64,000 bases of DNA from Schistocerca nitens (lineage: Eukaryota; Arthropoda; Insecta; Orthoptera; Acrididae), in assembly GCF_023898315.1 (NCBI RefSeq), contig NC_064622.1:166118178-166182177 (forward strand). The letters run 5' to 3'. This document shows positions 32,954 to 41,999 of this stretch, in pieces. Under the pieces are notes generated by a model. The model was not told the DNA's origin and did no database searches. It worked only from the letters and a program-made list of their open reading frames with translations. The position numbers were made by a program, and so were the translations under genes. Within the stretch, counting starts at the first letter, position 1, and every line of letters begins with the position of its first letter.

Positions 32954-34164
32954 GAGGGGCGTGCAATAAATAATGCAGTGCATTTTTTTGCTCAGCCAAT
33001 TTCGGTTGAAAAATGCAGAGTTTGTTATGGGACGTCATGGAATATTCCCACTTCAGCCCGTACAGTTTTATAAAGTTCCGATAGGTGGTGATGCTACACT
33101 TAGCCTTCAAAAGTTTGCATGTAATGGAGATGTGTTCTGTGGAGAGAGCTGCCACTGAAATTCTTTTGGCAGAAAACCAGAGCATTGCAGATATTCATAG
33201 CCACTTGCAGAATGTCTATGGAAGTCTGACAGTGAACAAAAGCATGGTGCGTCATTGGGTGAGGCATCTGTCATCGCAGTAAGGTTGCACAAATCTCTCC
33301 GAACTCCAACATACCGCTGTCCGTATGCAGCTGTGACTCCTGCAGTGGTTGAACGTGCGGACACACTCATTCGAGGTGACTGATAGCTCACAATCAAACA
33401 TCTTGCTCAACTGGACATCACTGTTGGTAATGCTCACAGGGCTTCATTGGATTGTTCTTCCTCATCCACCCTACAGCCTGTATCTTACACCTTCCAACTT
33501 CCATCTGTTTGGCCCAGTGAAGGATTCATTCAGTGGGAGGCAGTATGTGGATGAGGGGGAGGTTGCTGATGCAGCAAGATGTTTGTTTCAATGTCAACCA
33601 CTAGAGTAGTACCATGTGGGCATACAGGCATTCAATTAAGGTGGTGTAAATCTGTCACATTAAACGGTGATTATGTTGAAAAAATAGGGTTTTGTAGTTG
33701 AAAGAATGTGGCATAATACTGAAATTTCTTACTCTGTGAGAATTGAAGGGCCATCTGTTTAATTGCTAAAAACCATTCAACAGCCAAGATCGCATAAAAT
33801 ATTCCTTTGTTATTTAAGACAACCAGTTTCAACAGACTACGCTGTCATCTACAAGAAAGAAAATCTTTTGTTGTAAAACATTTTCATTTGATGCAGATCT
33901 CTTGTGTAAGAGGTCAAGTACATAAAAATATTGCATTATAAAAGGTTTCTCACCGCTAAAATATTTAAAAACATAAAGCATATTGTGCAACAGGCTATGT
34001 CTATATACATATTGCTCATAGTTGCTTGTTGTGTTATACAAACTGGTACACAATAGCACAACTGTTTACATATGCTGGTGTATTGGAATCCTGAATAAAC
34101 CAACCTGCATTTGGGGGGGGGGGGGGGAGGAAAAAACTGTCGCATTACTTACTGAGTGCCCCTC
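32954..34164 (+). mobile_element. Mariner element (mariner-B), degraded and interrupted
   Basis: Left end GAGGGGCGTGCAATAAATAA and the reverse complement of the right end GAGGGGCACTCAGTAAGTAA are the family's inverted termini. Plus-strand frames contain ILLAENQSIADIHSHLQNVY (N-terminal helix-turn-helix) and LPHPPYSLYLTPSNFHLFGP with the DSFSGRQYVDEGEVAD tail (C-terminal catalytic block). A stretch at about 33712-34077 does not belong to it; the family text resumes at TATTGGAATCCTGAATAAAC. Several stops and frameshifts, and most of the central domain is missing. A run of 15 G at 34113-34127 lies near the right end. Confidence 0.8.
33712..34077. repeat. ~366-bp insertion within mariner-B
   Basis: The block separates two adjacent parts of the mariner 3' region. 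It contains AACCAGTTTCAACAGACTAC followed by GCTGTCATCT, resembling the AACCGGTTTCG...GCCATCTTCAGG core of a dispersed insect repeat. A related core lies at 40650-40690. No coding frame or clear ends. Boundaries are set by where mariner text stops and starts. Confidence 0.5.
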
Positions 34165-34169
34165 ATACA

Positions 34170-35329
34170 TTGTAAATGAATGTCAAATCAAATGTGTTGG
34201 TTCTTAATTGCAAAAACAGGCACTTTTGATGTTTCTCGATAGAATACGAATATGCATTAAAAATGGATGAGGGGAAGGGGGGGGGGGTTCCAGTTTGAAA
34301 ATACAAAATTGACCCAGCCCTCGCTGGGTTAGATGATGGCCAGTTGTAGCACAGACACATGTTCCCTTTCCTAATATCAACTGTTTACCTAGAAACTTTT
34401 TGTGGACGATTCGTTGTTTTTGAGATATTTTGTTGTCTCAAGTTAAGACAAACATCCTGTTTATTTACATATCATATATATTAAAAATATATATCCTATG
34501 TGTGTCCAAATGTTCATTAGAGTATTGTGTAAAAATTTGAAGTAAATCGGCTGAGAACTTTTCGATATTTTTGGTAATAATATTTACCCTTTATATGTTA
34601 TGTATTTATTATGTGTATTTAAAAAAACAAAAAAAAACAGGTATATAAAAAAATATTCACATTCAGTATTGTGTCAAAATTTTGAAGTAATTGGTGAAGC
34701 ACTTCGGAGATTTAAGTTTTCAGGAAAAGAGCATGAGGGTTTTGCTAACAACATATCCCATGTGTGGAATTCCAGTAAACTTTTATTTATAAAGATTATT
34801 AGTTTTGACTGAATTAGAATATTTCAGGTGTAAAATATGGGGTAATGGTTGCTATCATCAGCATCAACTGGTGTACATGGTAAAAGCTGTTGTTTGTATT
34901 ACTTAGGTATTATTTTGTGGTGACATAGAAATTCTTTAAGCTCTAGGTTAGTTTGGAAGTTGACAGTTGGTTGTGAGTTGACAATGCTATGAATGTGATG
35001 TTATAAAGACCACAGTACTTATTGTGACATATATTTTGTGCATATTGCATTTACGTACGTTGCTTTCATGTCATGGGTCAAAGCAGTGGTGGTGTCACTA
35101 AGTTCAGTATTTCCTGTGGCTATTAAAATTTTTGGGGTAGTTTTACAGTAGGGCAGAAAGTTCGCTACCACAACCTATACTGTGAATTATGCTAGATTGC
35201 TATGCACTACATAGAGAAGGGATTGAGCAACAGACAGACACATTTCAAGTACATTCAAAAGTAGTCTAACCTATTGAAAACAATCTTCCTTCAGATAAAG
35301 AAAAATTGACCCGCCCCCCACCTACCTCC
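34170..35329. other. Unassigned intronic DNA
   Basis: AT-rich sequence with a G-run at 34279-34288; frames are short and unremarkable. No known repeat recognised. Confidence 0.4.
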
Positions 35330-35351
35330 CTCTCTCTCTCTCTCTCTCTCT

Positions 35352-35430
<79 letters not shown>
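35330..35430. repeat. Compound microsatellite (TC)12-(GT)38
   Basis: TC repeats to 35354 pass directly into 76 bases of uninterrupted GT (35355-35430). Cys/Val-repeat frames across it are artefacts. The length and purity suggest high polymorphism. Confidence 0.95.
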
Positions 35431-35432
<2 letters not shown>

Positions 35433-35749
35433 CTTCCCTTTTGTCCCATAAGTCTGAGGAAGGATTACTTGGTGGACTTAATGTGCATGTCTGTCACTCA
35501 ACACCATCTCTATGTGGCGAACAGCAATGTATCCTAATTCATGTTCCGAGTATCCCGTACCAAATTTTCCATTGTTTGATAACTTACATTAAACACTGTT
35601 AGTGAAGTCTTAACTTTGCATGAATTATCATTTTACTACTTTCATTTTAGAAATTAATTTTAGATGTGGTCAGTTTTACATACATTCATTGTGGTTGGAG
35701 ATTTTGCAGCAAAATGTCTGAGTTTGAAGCATTCTTAAAGAAGCAATGA
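35431..35749. other. Unassigned intronic DNA
   Basis: No family recognised in these ~320 bases. Confidence 0.4.
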
Positions 35750-35969
35750 AGGTCATATACACTAGGTAGAGAAAACTGGCTAAAACCCTAAATAGACAGC
35801 AGTGAGACTTTCGGGGTGAATCCAGGAGTATAGTGAAAGGATAGGCTAGACATAGCCGTAGTGTGTAGTATGTATTAATTGCAGTAGTCAAGGGATACAA
35901 ATCCACCAAGACAGAAACAGAAACTGCTCATGAGATCGTTTGTGGAAGATTCAGTATGAAGGGAGGGAA
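35750..35969 (+). mobile_element. CR1-like LINE fragment, left flank of the intact CR1-like element
   Basis: The text 'agacagcagtgagactttcg' ... 'ccaccaagacagaaacagaa' matches 2733-2850 ('agatagcagtgagattcttg' ... 'ccactaagatagaaactgag') in the old CR1-like copy. It ends exactly where the minus-strand intact element starts, at the run of ACATCT repeats, so the younger element inserted here. Confidence 0.75.
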
Positions 35970-36035
35970 CTACATCTACATCTACATCTACATCTATACT
36001 CCGCGAGCCACCTTACGGTGTGTGGCGGAGGGTAC

Positions 36036-38912
36036 TTATTGTACCACTATCTGATCCCCCCCTTCCCTGTTCCATTCACGAATTGTGCGTGGGAAGAACG
36101 ACTGCTTGTAAGTCTCCGTATTTGCTCTAATTTCTCGGATCTTTTCGTTGTGATCATTACGCGAGATATATGTGGGCGGTAGTAATATGTTGCCCATCTC
36201 TTCCCGGAATGTGCTCTCTCGTAATTTCGATAATAAACCTCTCCGTATTGCGTAACGCCTTTCTTGAAGTGTCCGCCACTGGAGCTTGTTCAGCATCTCC
36301 GTAACGCTCTCGCGCTGACTAAATGTCCCCATGACGAATCGCGCTGCTTTTCGCTGGATCATGTCTATCTCTTCTATTAATCCAATCTGGTAAGGGTCCC
36401 ATACTGATGAGCAATACTCAAGAATCGGACGAACAAGCGTTTTGTAAGCTACTTCTTTCGTCGATGAGTCACATTTTCTTAGAATTCTTCCTATGAATCT
36501 CAACCTGGCGCCTGCTTTTCCCACTATTTGTTTTATGTGATCATTCCACTTCAGATCGCTCCGGATAGTAACTCCTAAGTATTTTATGGTCGTTACCGCT
36601 TCCAATGATTTACCACCTATGGCATAATCGTACTGGAATGGATTTCTGCCCCTATGTATGCGCATTATATTACATTTATCTACGTTTAGGGAAAGCTGCC
36701 AGCTGTCGCACCATTCATTAATCCTCTGCAGGTCTTCCTGGAGTACGTACGAGTCTTCTGATGTTGCTACTTTCTTGTAGACAACCGTGTCATCTGCAAA
36801 TAGCCTCACGGAGCTACCGATGTTGTCAACTAAGTCATTTATGTATATTGTAAACAATAAAGGTCCTATCACGCTTCCTTGCGGTACTGCCGAAATTACC
36901 TCTACATCTGCAGATTTTGAACCGTTAAGAATGACATGTTGTGTTCTTTCTTCTAGGAAATCCTGAATCCAATCACAAACCTGGTCCGATATTCCGTAAG
37001 CTCGTATTTTTTTCACTAAACGTAAGTGCGGAACCGTATCAAATGCCTTCCTGAAGTCCAGGAATACGGCATCAATCTGCTCGCCAGTGTCTACGGCACT
37101 GTGAATTTCTTGGACAAATAGGGCGAGCTGAGTTTCACATGATCTCTGTTTGCGGAATCCATGTTGGTTATGATGAAGGAGATTTGTATTATCTAAGAAC
37201 GTCATAATACGAGAACATAAAACATGTTCCATTATTCTACAACAGATTGACGTAAGCGAAATAGGCCTATAATTATTCGCATCTGATTTATGACCCTTCT
37301 TGAAAATGGGAACGACCTGCGCTTTCTTCCAGTCGCTAGGTACTTTACGTTCTTCCAGAGATCTACGATAAATTGCTGATAGAAAGGGGGCAAGTTCTTT
37401 AGCATAATCACTGTAGAATCTTACGGGTATCTCGTCTGGTCCGGATGCTTTTCCGCTACTAAGTGATAGCAGTTGTTTTTCAATTCCGATATCGTTTATT
37501 TCAATATTTTCCATTTTGGCGTCCGTGCGACGGCTGAAGTCAGGGACCGTGTTACGATTTTCCGCAGTGAAACAGTTTCGGAACACTGAATTCAGTATTT
37601 CTGCCTTTCTTCGGTCGTCCTCTGTTTCGGTGCCATCGTGGTCAACGAGTGACTGAATAGGGGATTTAGATCCGCTTACCGATTTTACATATGACCAAAA
37701 CTTTTTAGGGTTCTTGTTTAGATTGTTTGCCAATGTTTTATGTTCGAATTCGTTGAATGCTTCTCTCATTGCTCTCTTTACGCTCTTTTTTGCTTCGTTC
37801 AGCTTTTCCTTATCAGCTATGATTCGACTACTCTTAAACCTATGATGAAGCTTTCTTTGTTTCCGTAGTACATTTCGTACATGATTGTTATACCACGGTG
37901 GATCTTTCCCCTCGCTTTGGACCTTAGTCGGTACGAACTTATCTAAGGCGTACTGGACGATGTTTCTGAATTTTTTCCATTTTTGTTCCACATCCTCTTC
38001 CTCAGAAATGAACGTTTGATGGTGGTCACTCAGATATTCTGCGATTTGTGCCCTATCACTCTTGTTAAGCAAATATATTTTCCTTCCTTTCTTGGCATTT
38101 CTTATTACACTTGTAGTCATTGATGCAACCACTGACTTATGATCACTGATACCCTCTTCTACATTCACGGAGTCGAAAAGTTCCGGTCTATTTGTTGCTA
38201 TGAGGTCTAAAACGTTAGCTTCACGAGTTGGTTCTCTAACTATCTGCTCGAAGTAATTCTCGGACAAGGCAGTCAGGATAATGTCACAAGAGTCTCTGTC
38301 CCTGGCTCCAGTTCTGATTGTGTGACTATCCCATTCTATACCTGGTAGATTGAAGTCTCCCCCTATTACAATAGTATGATCACGAAACTTCTTCACGACG
38401 TTCTGCAGGTTCTCTCTGAGGCGCTCAACCACTACGGTTGCTGATGCAGGTGGTCTATAGAAGCATCCGACTATCATATCTGACCCACCTTTGATACTTA
38501 ACTTAACCCAGATTATTTCACATTCGCATTCGCTAATAACTTCACTGGATATTATTGAATTCTTTACTGCTATAAATACTCCTCCACCATTGGCGTTTAT
38601 CCTATCCTTGCAGTATATATTCCATTCTGTGTCTAGGATTTCGTTACTGTTCACTTCCGGTTTTAACCAACTTTCCGTTCCTAATACTATATGCGCACTA
38701 TTTCCTTCAATAAGCGATACTAATTCAGGAACCTTGCCCTGGATACTCCTGCAGTTTACCAATATTACGTTAACTTTTCCTGTTTTTGGTCTCTGAGGAC
38801 GGACGTTCTTTATCAACGATGCTGATGTTCTCTCTGGTAAGCCGTCAGGTATTTTATCGTTTCGCCCAAGGGGGGGTCCCTCTAACCTAAAAAAACCCCG
38901 TGTGCACGCCAC
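36036..38912 (-). CDS. CR1-like ORF2: endonuclease / reverse transcriptase
   Basis: An open frame of about 958 codons. The endonuclease shows VNCRSI (Asn ~53), LGTESWL (Glu ~80), GGDFNLPG (~184-191) and GISDHKS (Asp/His ~257-258). The reverse transcriptase shows VVPIFKKG (~533-540), NNYRPISLT, QHGFRKQRS, FLDFRKAFD (~618), VPQGSVIGPLLF (~676) and LFADDTVV (~704-711), with both active-site Asp present. The C-terminus ends NREGGDQIVVQ. The upstream part starts at GTG; there is no ATG before about residue 146, and a TAG closes the frame at 38928-38930. Translation would therefore need reinitiation or a non-AUG start, or a start codon has been lost. It would nick target DNA and copy the element RNA. 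Confidence 0.9.
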   Translation of the reverse strand: MACTRGFFRLEGPPLGRNDKIPDGLPERTSASLIKNVRPQRPKTGKVNVILVNCRSIQGKVPELVSLIEGNSAHIVLGTESWLKPEVNSNEILDTEWNIYCKDRINANGGGVFIAVKNSIISSEVISECECEIIWVKLSIKGGSDMIVGCFYRPPASATVVVERLRENLQNVVKKFRDHTIVIGGDFNLPGIEWDSHTIRTGARDRDSCDIILTALSENYFEQIVREPTREANVLDLIATNRPELFDSVNVEEGISDHKSVVASMTTSVIRNAKKGRKIYLLNKSDRAQIAEYLSDHHQTFISEEEDVEQKWKKFRNIVQYALDKFVPTKVQSEGKDPPWYNNHVRNVLRKQRKLHHRFKSSRIIADKEKLNEAKKSVKRAMREAFNEFEHKTLANNLNKNPKKFWSYVKSVSGSKSPIQSLVDHDGTETEDDRRKAEILNSVFRNCFTAENRNTVPDFSRRTDAKMENIEINDIGIEKQLLSLSSGKASGPDEIPVRFYSDYAKELAPFLSAIYRRSLEERKVPSDWKKAQVVPIFKKGHKSDANNYRPISLTSICCRIMEHVLCSRIMTFLDNTNLLHHNQHGFRKQRSCETQLALFVQEIHSAVDTGEQIDAVFLDFRKAFDTVPHLRLVKKIRAYGISDQVCDWIQDFLEERTQHVILNGSKSADVEVISAVPQGSVIGPLLFTIYINDLVDNIGSSVRLFADDTVVYKKVATSEDSYVLQEDLQRINEWCDSWQLSLNVDKCNIMRIHRGRNPFQYDYAIGGKSLEAVTTIKYLGVTIRSDLKWNDHIKQIVGKAGARLRFIGRILRKCDSSTKEVAYKTLVRPILEYCSSVWDPYQIGLIEEIDMIQRKAARFVMGTFSQRESVTEMLNKLQWRTLQERRYAIRRGLLSKLRESTFREEMGNILLPPTYISRNDHNEKIREIRANTETYKQSFFPRTIREWNREGGDQIVVQ

Positions 38913-38967
38913 ACGTACTCTGCTACCCTAGTAGCTGCTTCCGGTGTGTAGTGCACGCCTGACCTGT

Positions 38968-39726
38968 CTAGGGGGCCCTACAGTTCTCCACCCAATAACG
39001 GAGGTCGATGAATTTGCAAGCATTATAGTCGCAGAGTCGTCTGAGCCTCTGGTTTAGACCCTCCACACGGCTCCAAACCAGAGGACCGCGATCGACTCTG
39101 GGCACTATGCTGCAGATATTAAGCTCAGCTTGCACTCCGCGTGCGATGCTGGTTGTCTTCACCAAATCAGCCAGCCGCCGGAAGGAACCAAGGATGGCCT
39201 CAGAACCCAAGCGGCAGGCGTCATTCGTTCCGACATGTGCTACTATCTGCAGCCGGTCACACCCAGTGCGTTCAATAGCTGCCGGAAGGGCCTCCTCCAC
39301 ATTACGGACGAGACCCCCCGGCAAGCACACCGAGTGCACACTGGCATTCTTCCCCGACCTACCCGCTATTTTCCTGAGGGGCTCCATAACCCGCCTAACG
39401 TTGAAGCTCCCTATAACTAATAGGCCCGCCCTCTGTGACTGTCGGGACCTTGCCGGAGAATCGGCCACTGGCCCAACAGGCGAGGCATCCTGTGGTGGCT
39501 CGGAAACGATGTCATCACCACTAGGAAGCACCCCGTACCTGTTGGAAAGGGGTAAGGCAGCTGCCACGCGGCCAGATCCCACCTTCGCCTTTCGGCCAGG
39601 CACGCGCGAGCCCACCACTGTCTGCCATTCACCCTGGAGTGATGGCTGACCGGTAAGATGCTCACTGCCGGAAGACGCAGCGACATCAGGGGTTCCATGT
39701 GATTCCAAGGCCACCGAAGTAGGCAT
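38968..39726 (-). CDS. CR1-like ORF1, esterase (SGNH)-type protein
   Basis: The 252-residue frame from the ATG at 39726 has a Ser/Pro-rich N-terminus and, from about residue 105, LLVIGSFNVRRVMEPL, then CDRLQIVAHVGTNDACRLG and FIDLRYW. This is the order of SGNH-hydrolase blocks (GDS, GxND, and a C-terminal Asp region), known in ORF1 of CR1/L2-group LINEs. In the first block the position expected to hold the nucleophile Ser reads Phe (GSFNVRR; the degraded homolog near 2030 suggests GS-S/P-NV). It may thus be inactive as an esterase. It ends 55 bases before the open frame of ORF2. Probably truncated at the N-terminus. Confidence 0.8.
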   Translation of the reverse strand: MPTSVALESHGTPDVAASSGSEHLTGQPSLQGEWQTVVGSRVPGRKAKVGSGRVAAALPLSNRYGVLPSGDDIVSEPPQDASPVGPVADSPARSRQSQRAGLLVIGSFNVRRVMEPLRKIAGRSGKNASVHSVCLPGGLVRNVEEALPAAIERTGCDRLQIVAHVGTNDACRLGSEAILGSFRRLADLVKTTSIARGVQAELNICSIVPRVDRGPLVWSRVEGLNQRLRRLCDYNACKFIDLRYWVENCRAP

Positions 39727-39750
39727 TCTCTCAAACACCAGACTTTTCCA

Positions 39751-40560
39751 CAGATTTAAGTGAAAACTTTTGAGAAAACCTCTGTTCCAAATTACATATT
39801 CTCCAATTGTATCATCATTGTATCATTGGAGAATAGTTGTAGAAGGATAAAAAGTGATTTAGAGCGACTTTCTTTTAATGGGATGAATGGCAGCTTGCTG
39901 TAAATGAAGAGAAATATATGTAAATTCAGATGTGCAAGGAAAAAAAAAATTGTAATGTTTGAATACAGTTCTAGTGGTGTGCTGCTTGATAAAACCATGT
40001 CAAGTAAGTAACTTGGCATAACATTGCAAAGCGATACAAAATGGAATGAGCATGCAGGGGTGGTAGCAGAGAAGGCAAATGGTTGACTTTAATTTATTGG
40101 GAGAGTTTTATGAAAGCTCATCAACAAAGGAGACCATGTGAATAAAACTTGTGCAAGCCATGCACAATTGTTTGGGGTCTCCACCAGGTTAGATTAAAAG
40201 AAGACATCAAAGCAATTCAGAAGCTTGCCCATAGACATTTCATCGGTAGATTCAGTCAATGTGCAGGTCTATATTCAGTCAACGTGCGGGTCTCATGGAG
40301 ATGCTACAAGTACTTAATACTGAAGTGGCAATCCTTGGAGGGAAGACAATGTTTTTTCCACATAACACTGTTGAGAAAGTTTAGAGAACATACACTTGCA
40401 GCTAGCTGCTTAATGATTCTACTGCCATCAAAGTACATTTTGCATAAAAATGAGAGAAATCACGGCTCATATGGAGGCATATTGACAATAGTTTTTCCCT
40501 TGCTCCATTTGCAAGTGGAATAGGAAAGAAAATAGTGGTAGTTTTTGTATGTCCGTCCTT
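39751..40560 (+). mobile_element. CR1-like LINE fragment, right flank of CR1-intact
   Basis: Broken plus-strand frames match the ORF2 C-terminus: LGITLQSDTKWNEH (compare YLGVTIRSDLKWNDH), an IQKLAHRHFIGRFSQ piece (compare IQRKAARFVMGTFSQ), LLRKFREHT (compare LLSKLREST) and a final F-PLLHLQVE corresponding to FFPRTIREWN. Many stops. With 35750-35969 it brackets the younger minus-strand element. Confidence 0.7.
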
Positions 40561-41060
40561 TTGGCTGGAGTTCTTGGGGACAAAGGCTGTTCACTGTTGT
40601 AAGAAAAGGAAACTCTTACAGCTGTCCTTAATATCTTACTTATTGTGTAGTTACCAGATTCGGCACTGTGATGCGCCATCTTCAGGTCTGTATGCATAAA
40701 CAGTAGCATTATCAACTTATCAACCATGTTACACAAAGACAGATTAAAAGCAGAATGAGAATAAAGATAACACACTATAAGTGAATTTACAGTAATCATT
40801 TGATAGAATGAACAGATACATCTATTGTCACATACCTAAGGTATACCGTAGCAAATTTTCACTCTATACATGGTATAATTATGTTATTCATTATACTTTG
40901 ACACGACACATGGATCATGTTTCTTTGGTTCGCTTGTTTCTGAGGTTGCCGTCTCCTTCATATGTTTGTCATCTTCTACAGTTGTTTTGTCTTTCAGTAT
41001 GTTATTTCAAGGTTGTACTGATAATTTATGCCTGACTGACCAATAAAAATCATGGAATAG
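40561..41060. other. Unassigned DNA with a small dispersed-repeat core
   Basis: At 40650-40690, TTACCAGATTCGGCACTGTG and GCGCCATCTTCAGG resemble an 'AACCGGTTTCGGC ... GCCATCTTCAGG' repeat core seen in diverged form inside mariner-B (about 33815-33855). No coding motif. Confidence 0.4.
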
Positions 41061-41067
41061 TTATTTA

Positions 41068-41650
41068 ATGAAGTTATTAAACTGCCAGTTACTTGCGGGT
41101 GAATACAGACTAAGCAAAATTGAAGAAGAATTGAAGAAAATAAAATGGACTGTAGGTGGTCTGAGTGAAGTACATTATAAAGTGGAACAGTGTGTAACTC
41201 TGAAGTCAGGAAATGTTCTGTATTGCTTCGGAAAAGAACATGGTAGAACAAAGGGTGTGGGTTTCGTAATAAATAAAGATGAAAAAGACAAAGTATCAAT
41301 AATAGAAGGAATATCAAGTAGAGTAGCAAGGCTTGTTATTAAAATATCAAAAAGATACAAACTACAAATATTTCAAGTATACACCCCTACAGCAAACTAT
41401 TCAGATGAAGAAGTAGAAGCATTTTACGAAGAAGTAAAAAATGCACATAACAAAGGACGAGACTGCCACTTTAAAGTGGTAATTGGGGACTTAAATGCCA
41501 AAGTCGGTATAAAAAAACAGGGTGATGTCTCAGTAGACTGCCATGGAATCGATGAGAGGAATGAAAGGGGTGAATGGCTAGTTCAATTTGTGGAAGAAAA
41601 TAAATTATTCATCATGAACACTTTTTTAAGAAAAACATTAAATGCCAGCT
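41068..41650 (+). pseudogene. RTE-group LINE endonuclease fragment (second family)
   Basis: The frame reads YRLSKIEEELKKIKWTVGGL, SEVHYKVEQC, KGVGFVINKD, YKLQIFQVYTPTANYSDEEV, VVIGDLNAKVG and DERNERGEWLVQFVEENKLF, the layout of an RTE-group endonuclease. Related genomic copies are often named craniofacial development protein 2-like in annotations, wrongly. It lacks the first Asn block and stops before the SDH block, so it is truncated on both sides and only ~0.6 kb long. It is diverged from RTE-A to E. The 3' side runs into a CA/GT microsatellite. Confidence 0.8.
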
Positions 41651-41787
41651 ATGAAAAACTAAGTGTAACATGTGGACTCATAAAATTAGGGAAAGACAAC
41701 CACTTATGTGTAGAAGATTGATGTGTGGCGCACACACACACACGATGGAAAACAATTAACACTAGCTTTTGAGTTCTTACTTCTTTT

Positions 41788-41790
<3 letters not shown>

Positions 41791-41849
<59 letters not shown>

Positions 41850-41889
41850 CACATTTGTGGTTTGCAGAGGGGTGGCGTGGAAAGAGGAG

Positions 41890-41961
<72 letters not shown>
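41791..41961. repeat. Inverted pair of microsatellites (AC)28 / (GT)35
   Basis: An AC tract at 41791-41846 and a GT tract at 41892-41961 are separated by 45 bases of ordinary sequence. The tracts are reverse complements, so the DNA or RNA can fold into a stem of up to 56 bp. Frames across it are His/Thr or Cys/Val repeats and not genes. Confidence 0.95.
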
Positions 41962-41962
<1 letters not shown>

Positions 41963-41999
41963 CTTAGTAAAAAGAGGTATTTTTTCCATACCTATGTAG

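Larger units (their letters stand above)
35970..39750 (-). mobile_element. CR1-like LINE with both ORFs open (CR1-intact)
   Basis: The 3' end is the left edge: four and a half ACATCT units (AGATGT on the minus strand) instead of poly(A), as is usual for CR1/L2-group elements. Then come ORF2 (36036-38912) and ORF1 (38968-39726). The right edge lies just beyond the ORF1 ATG, so the 5' UTR and probably part of ORF1 are missing. Compared with all other CR1 pieces here, it has no internal stops in either frame. It lies inside a degraded plus-strand relative (35750-35969 and 39751-40560). Confidence 0.88.

Noticed and set aside
35306-35602. 98-codon frame rich in Cys-Val
   Set aside because: Translated (TC)n(GT)n microsatellite; the rest of the frame has no motif.
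35970-36000. Regular short repeats that could suggest a CRISPR or satellite array
   Set aside because: Only a few ACATCT units, the normal 3' tail of the CR1-like LINE; the same tail occurs at 61005.
38491-38796. 101-codon plus-strand frame
   Set aside because: Antisense to the CR1-like ORF2 endonuclease region.
39107-39649. 180-codon plus-strand frame
   Set aside because: It is antisense to the CR1-like ORF1, in a GC-rich region where chance frames are long; no motif of its own.
41068-41721. Host gene resembling craniofacial development protein 2
   Set aside because: That annotation name is commonly given to RTE-group endonuclease fragments; the residues are those of a LINE endonuclease and the frame is truncated.
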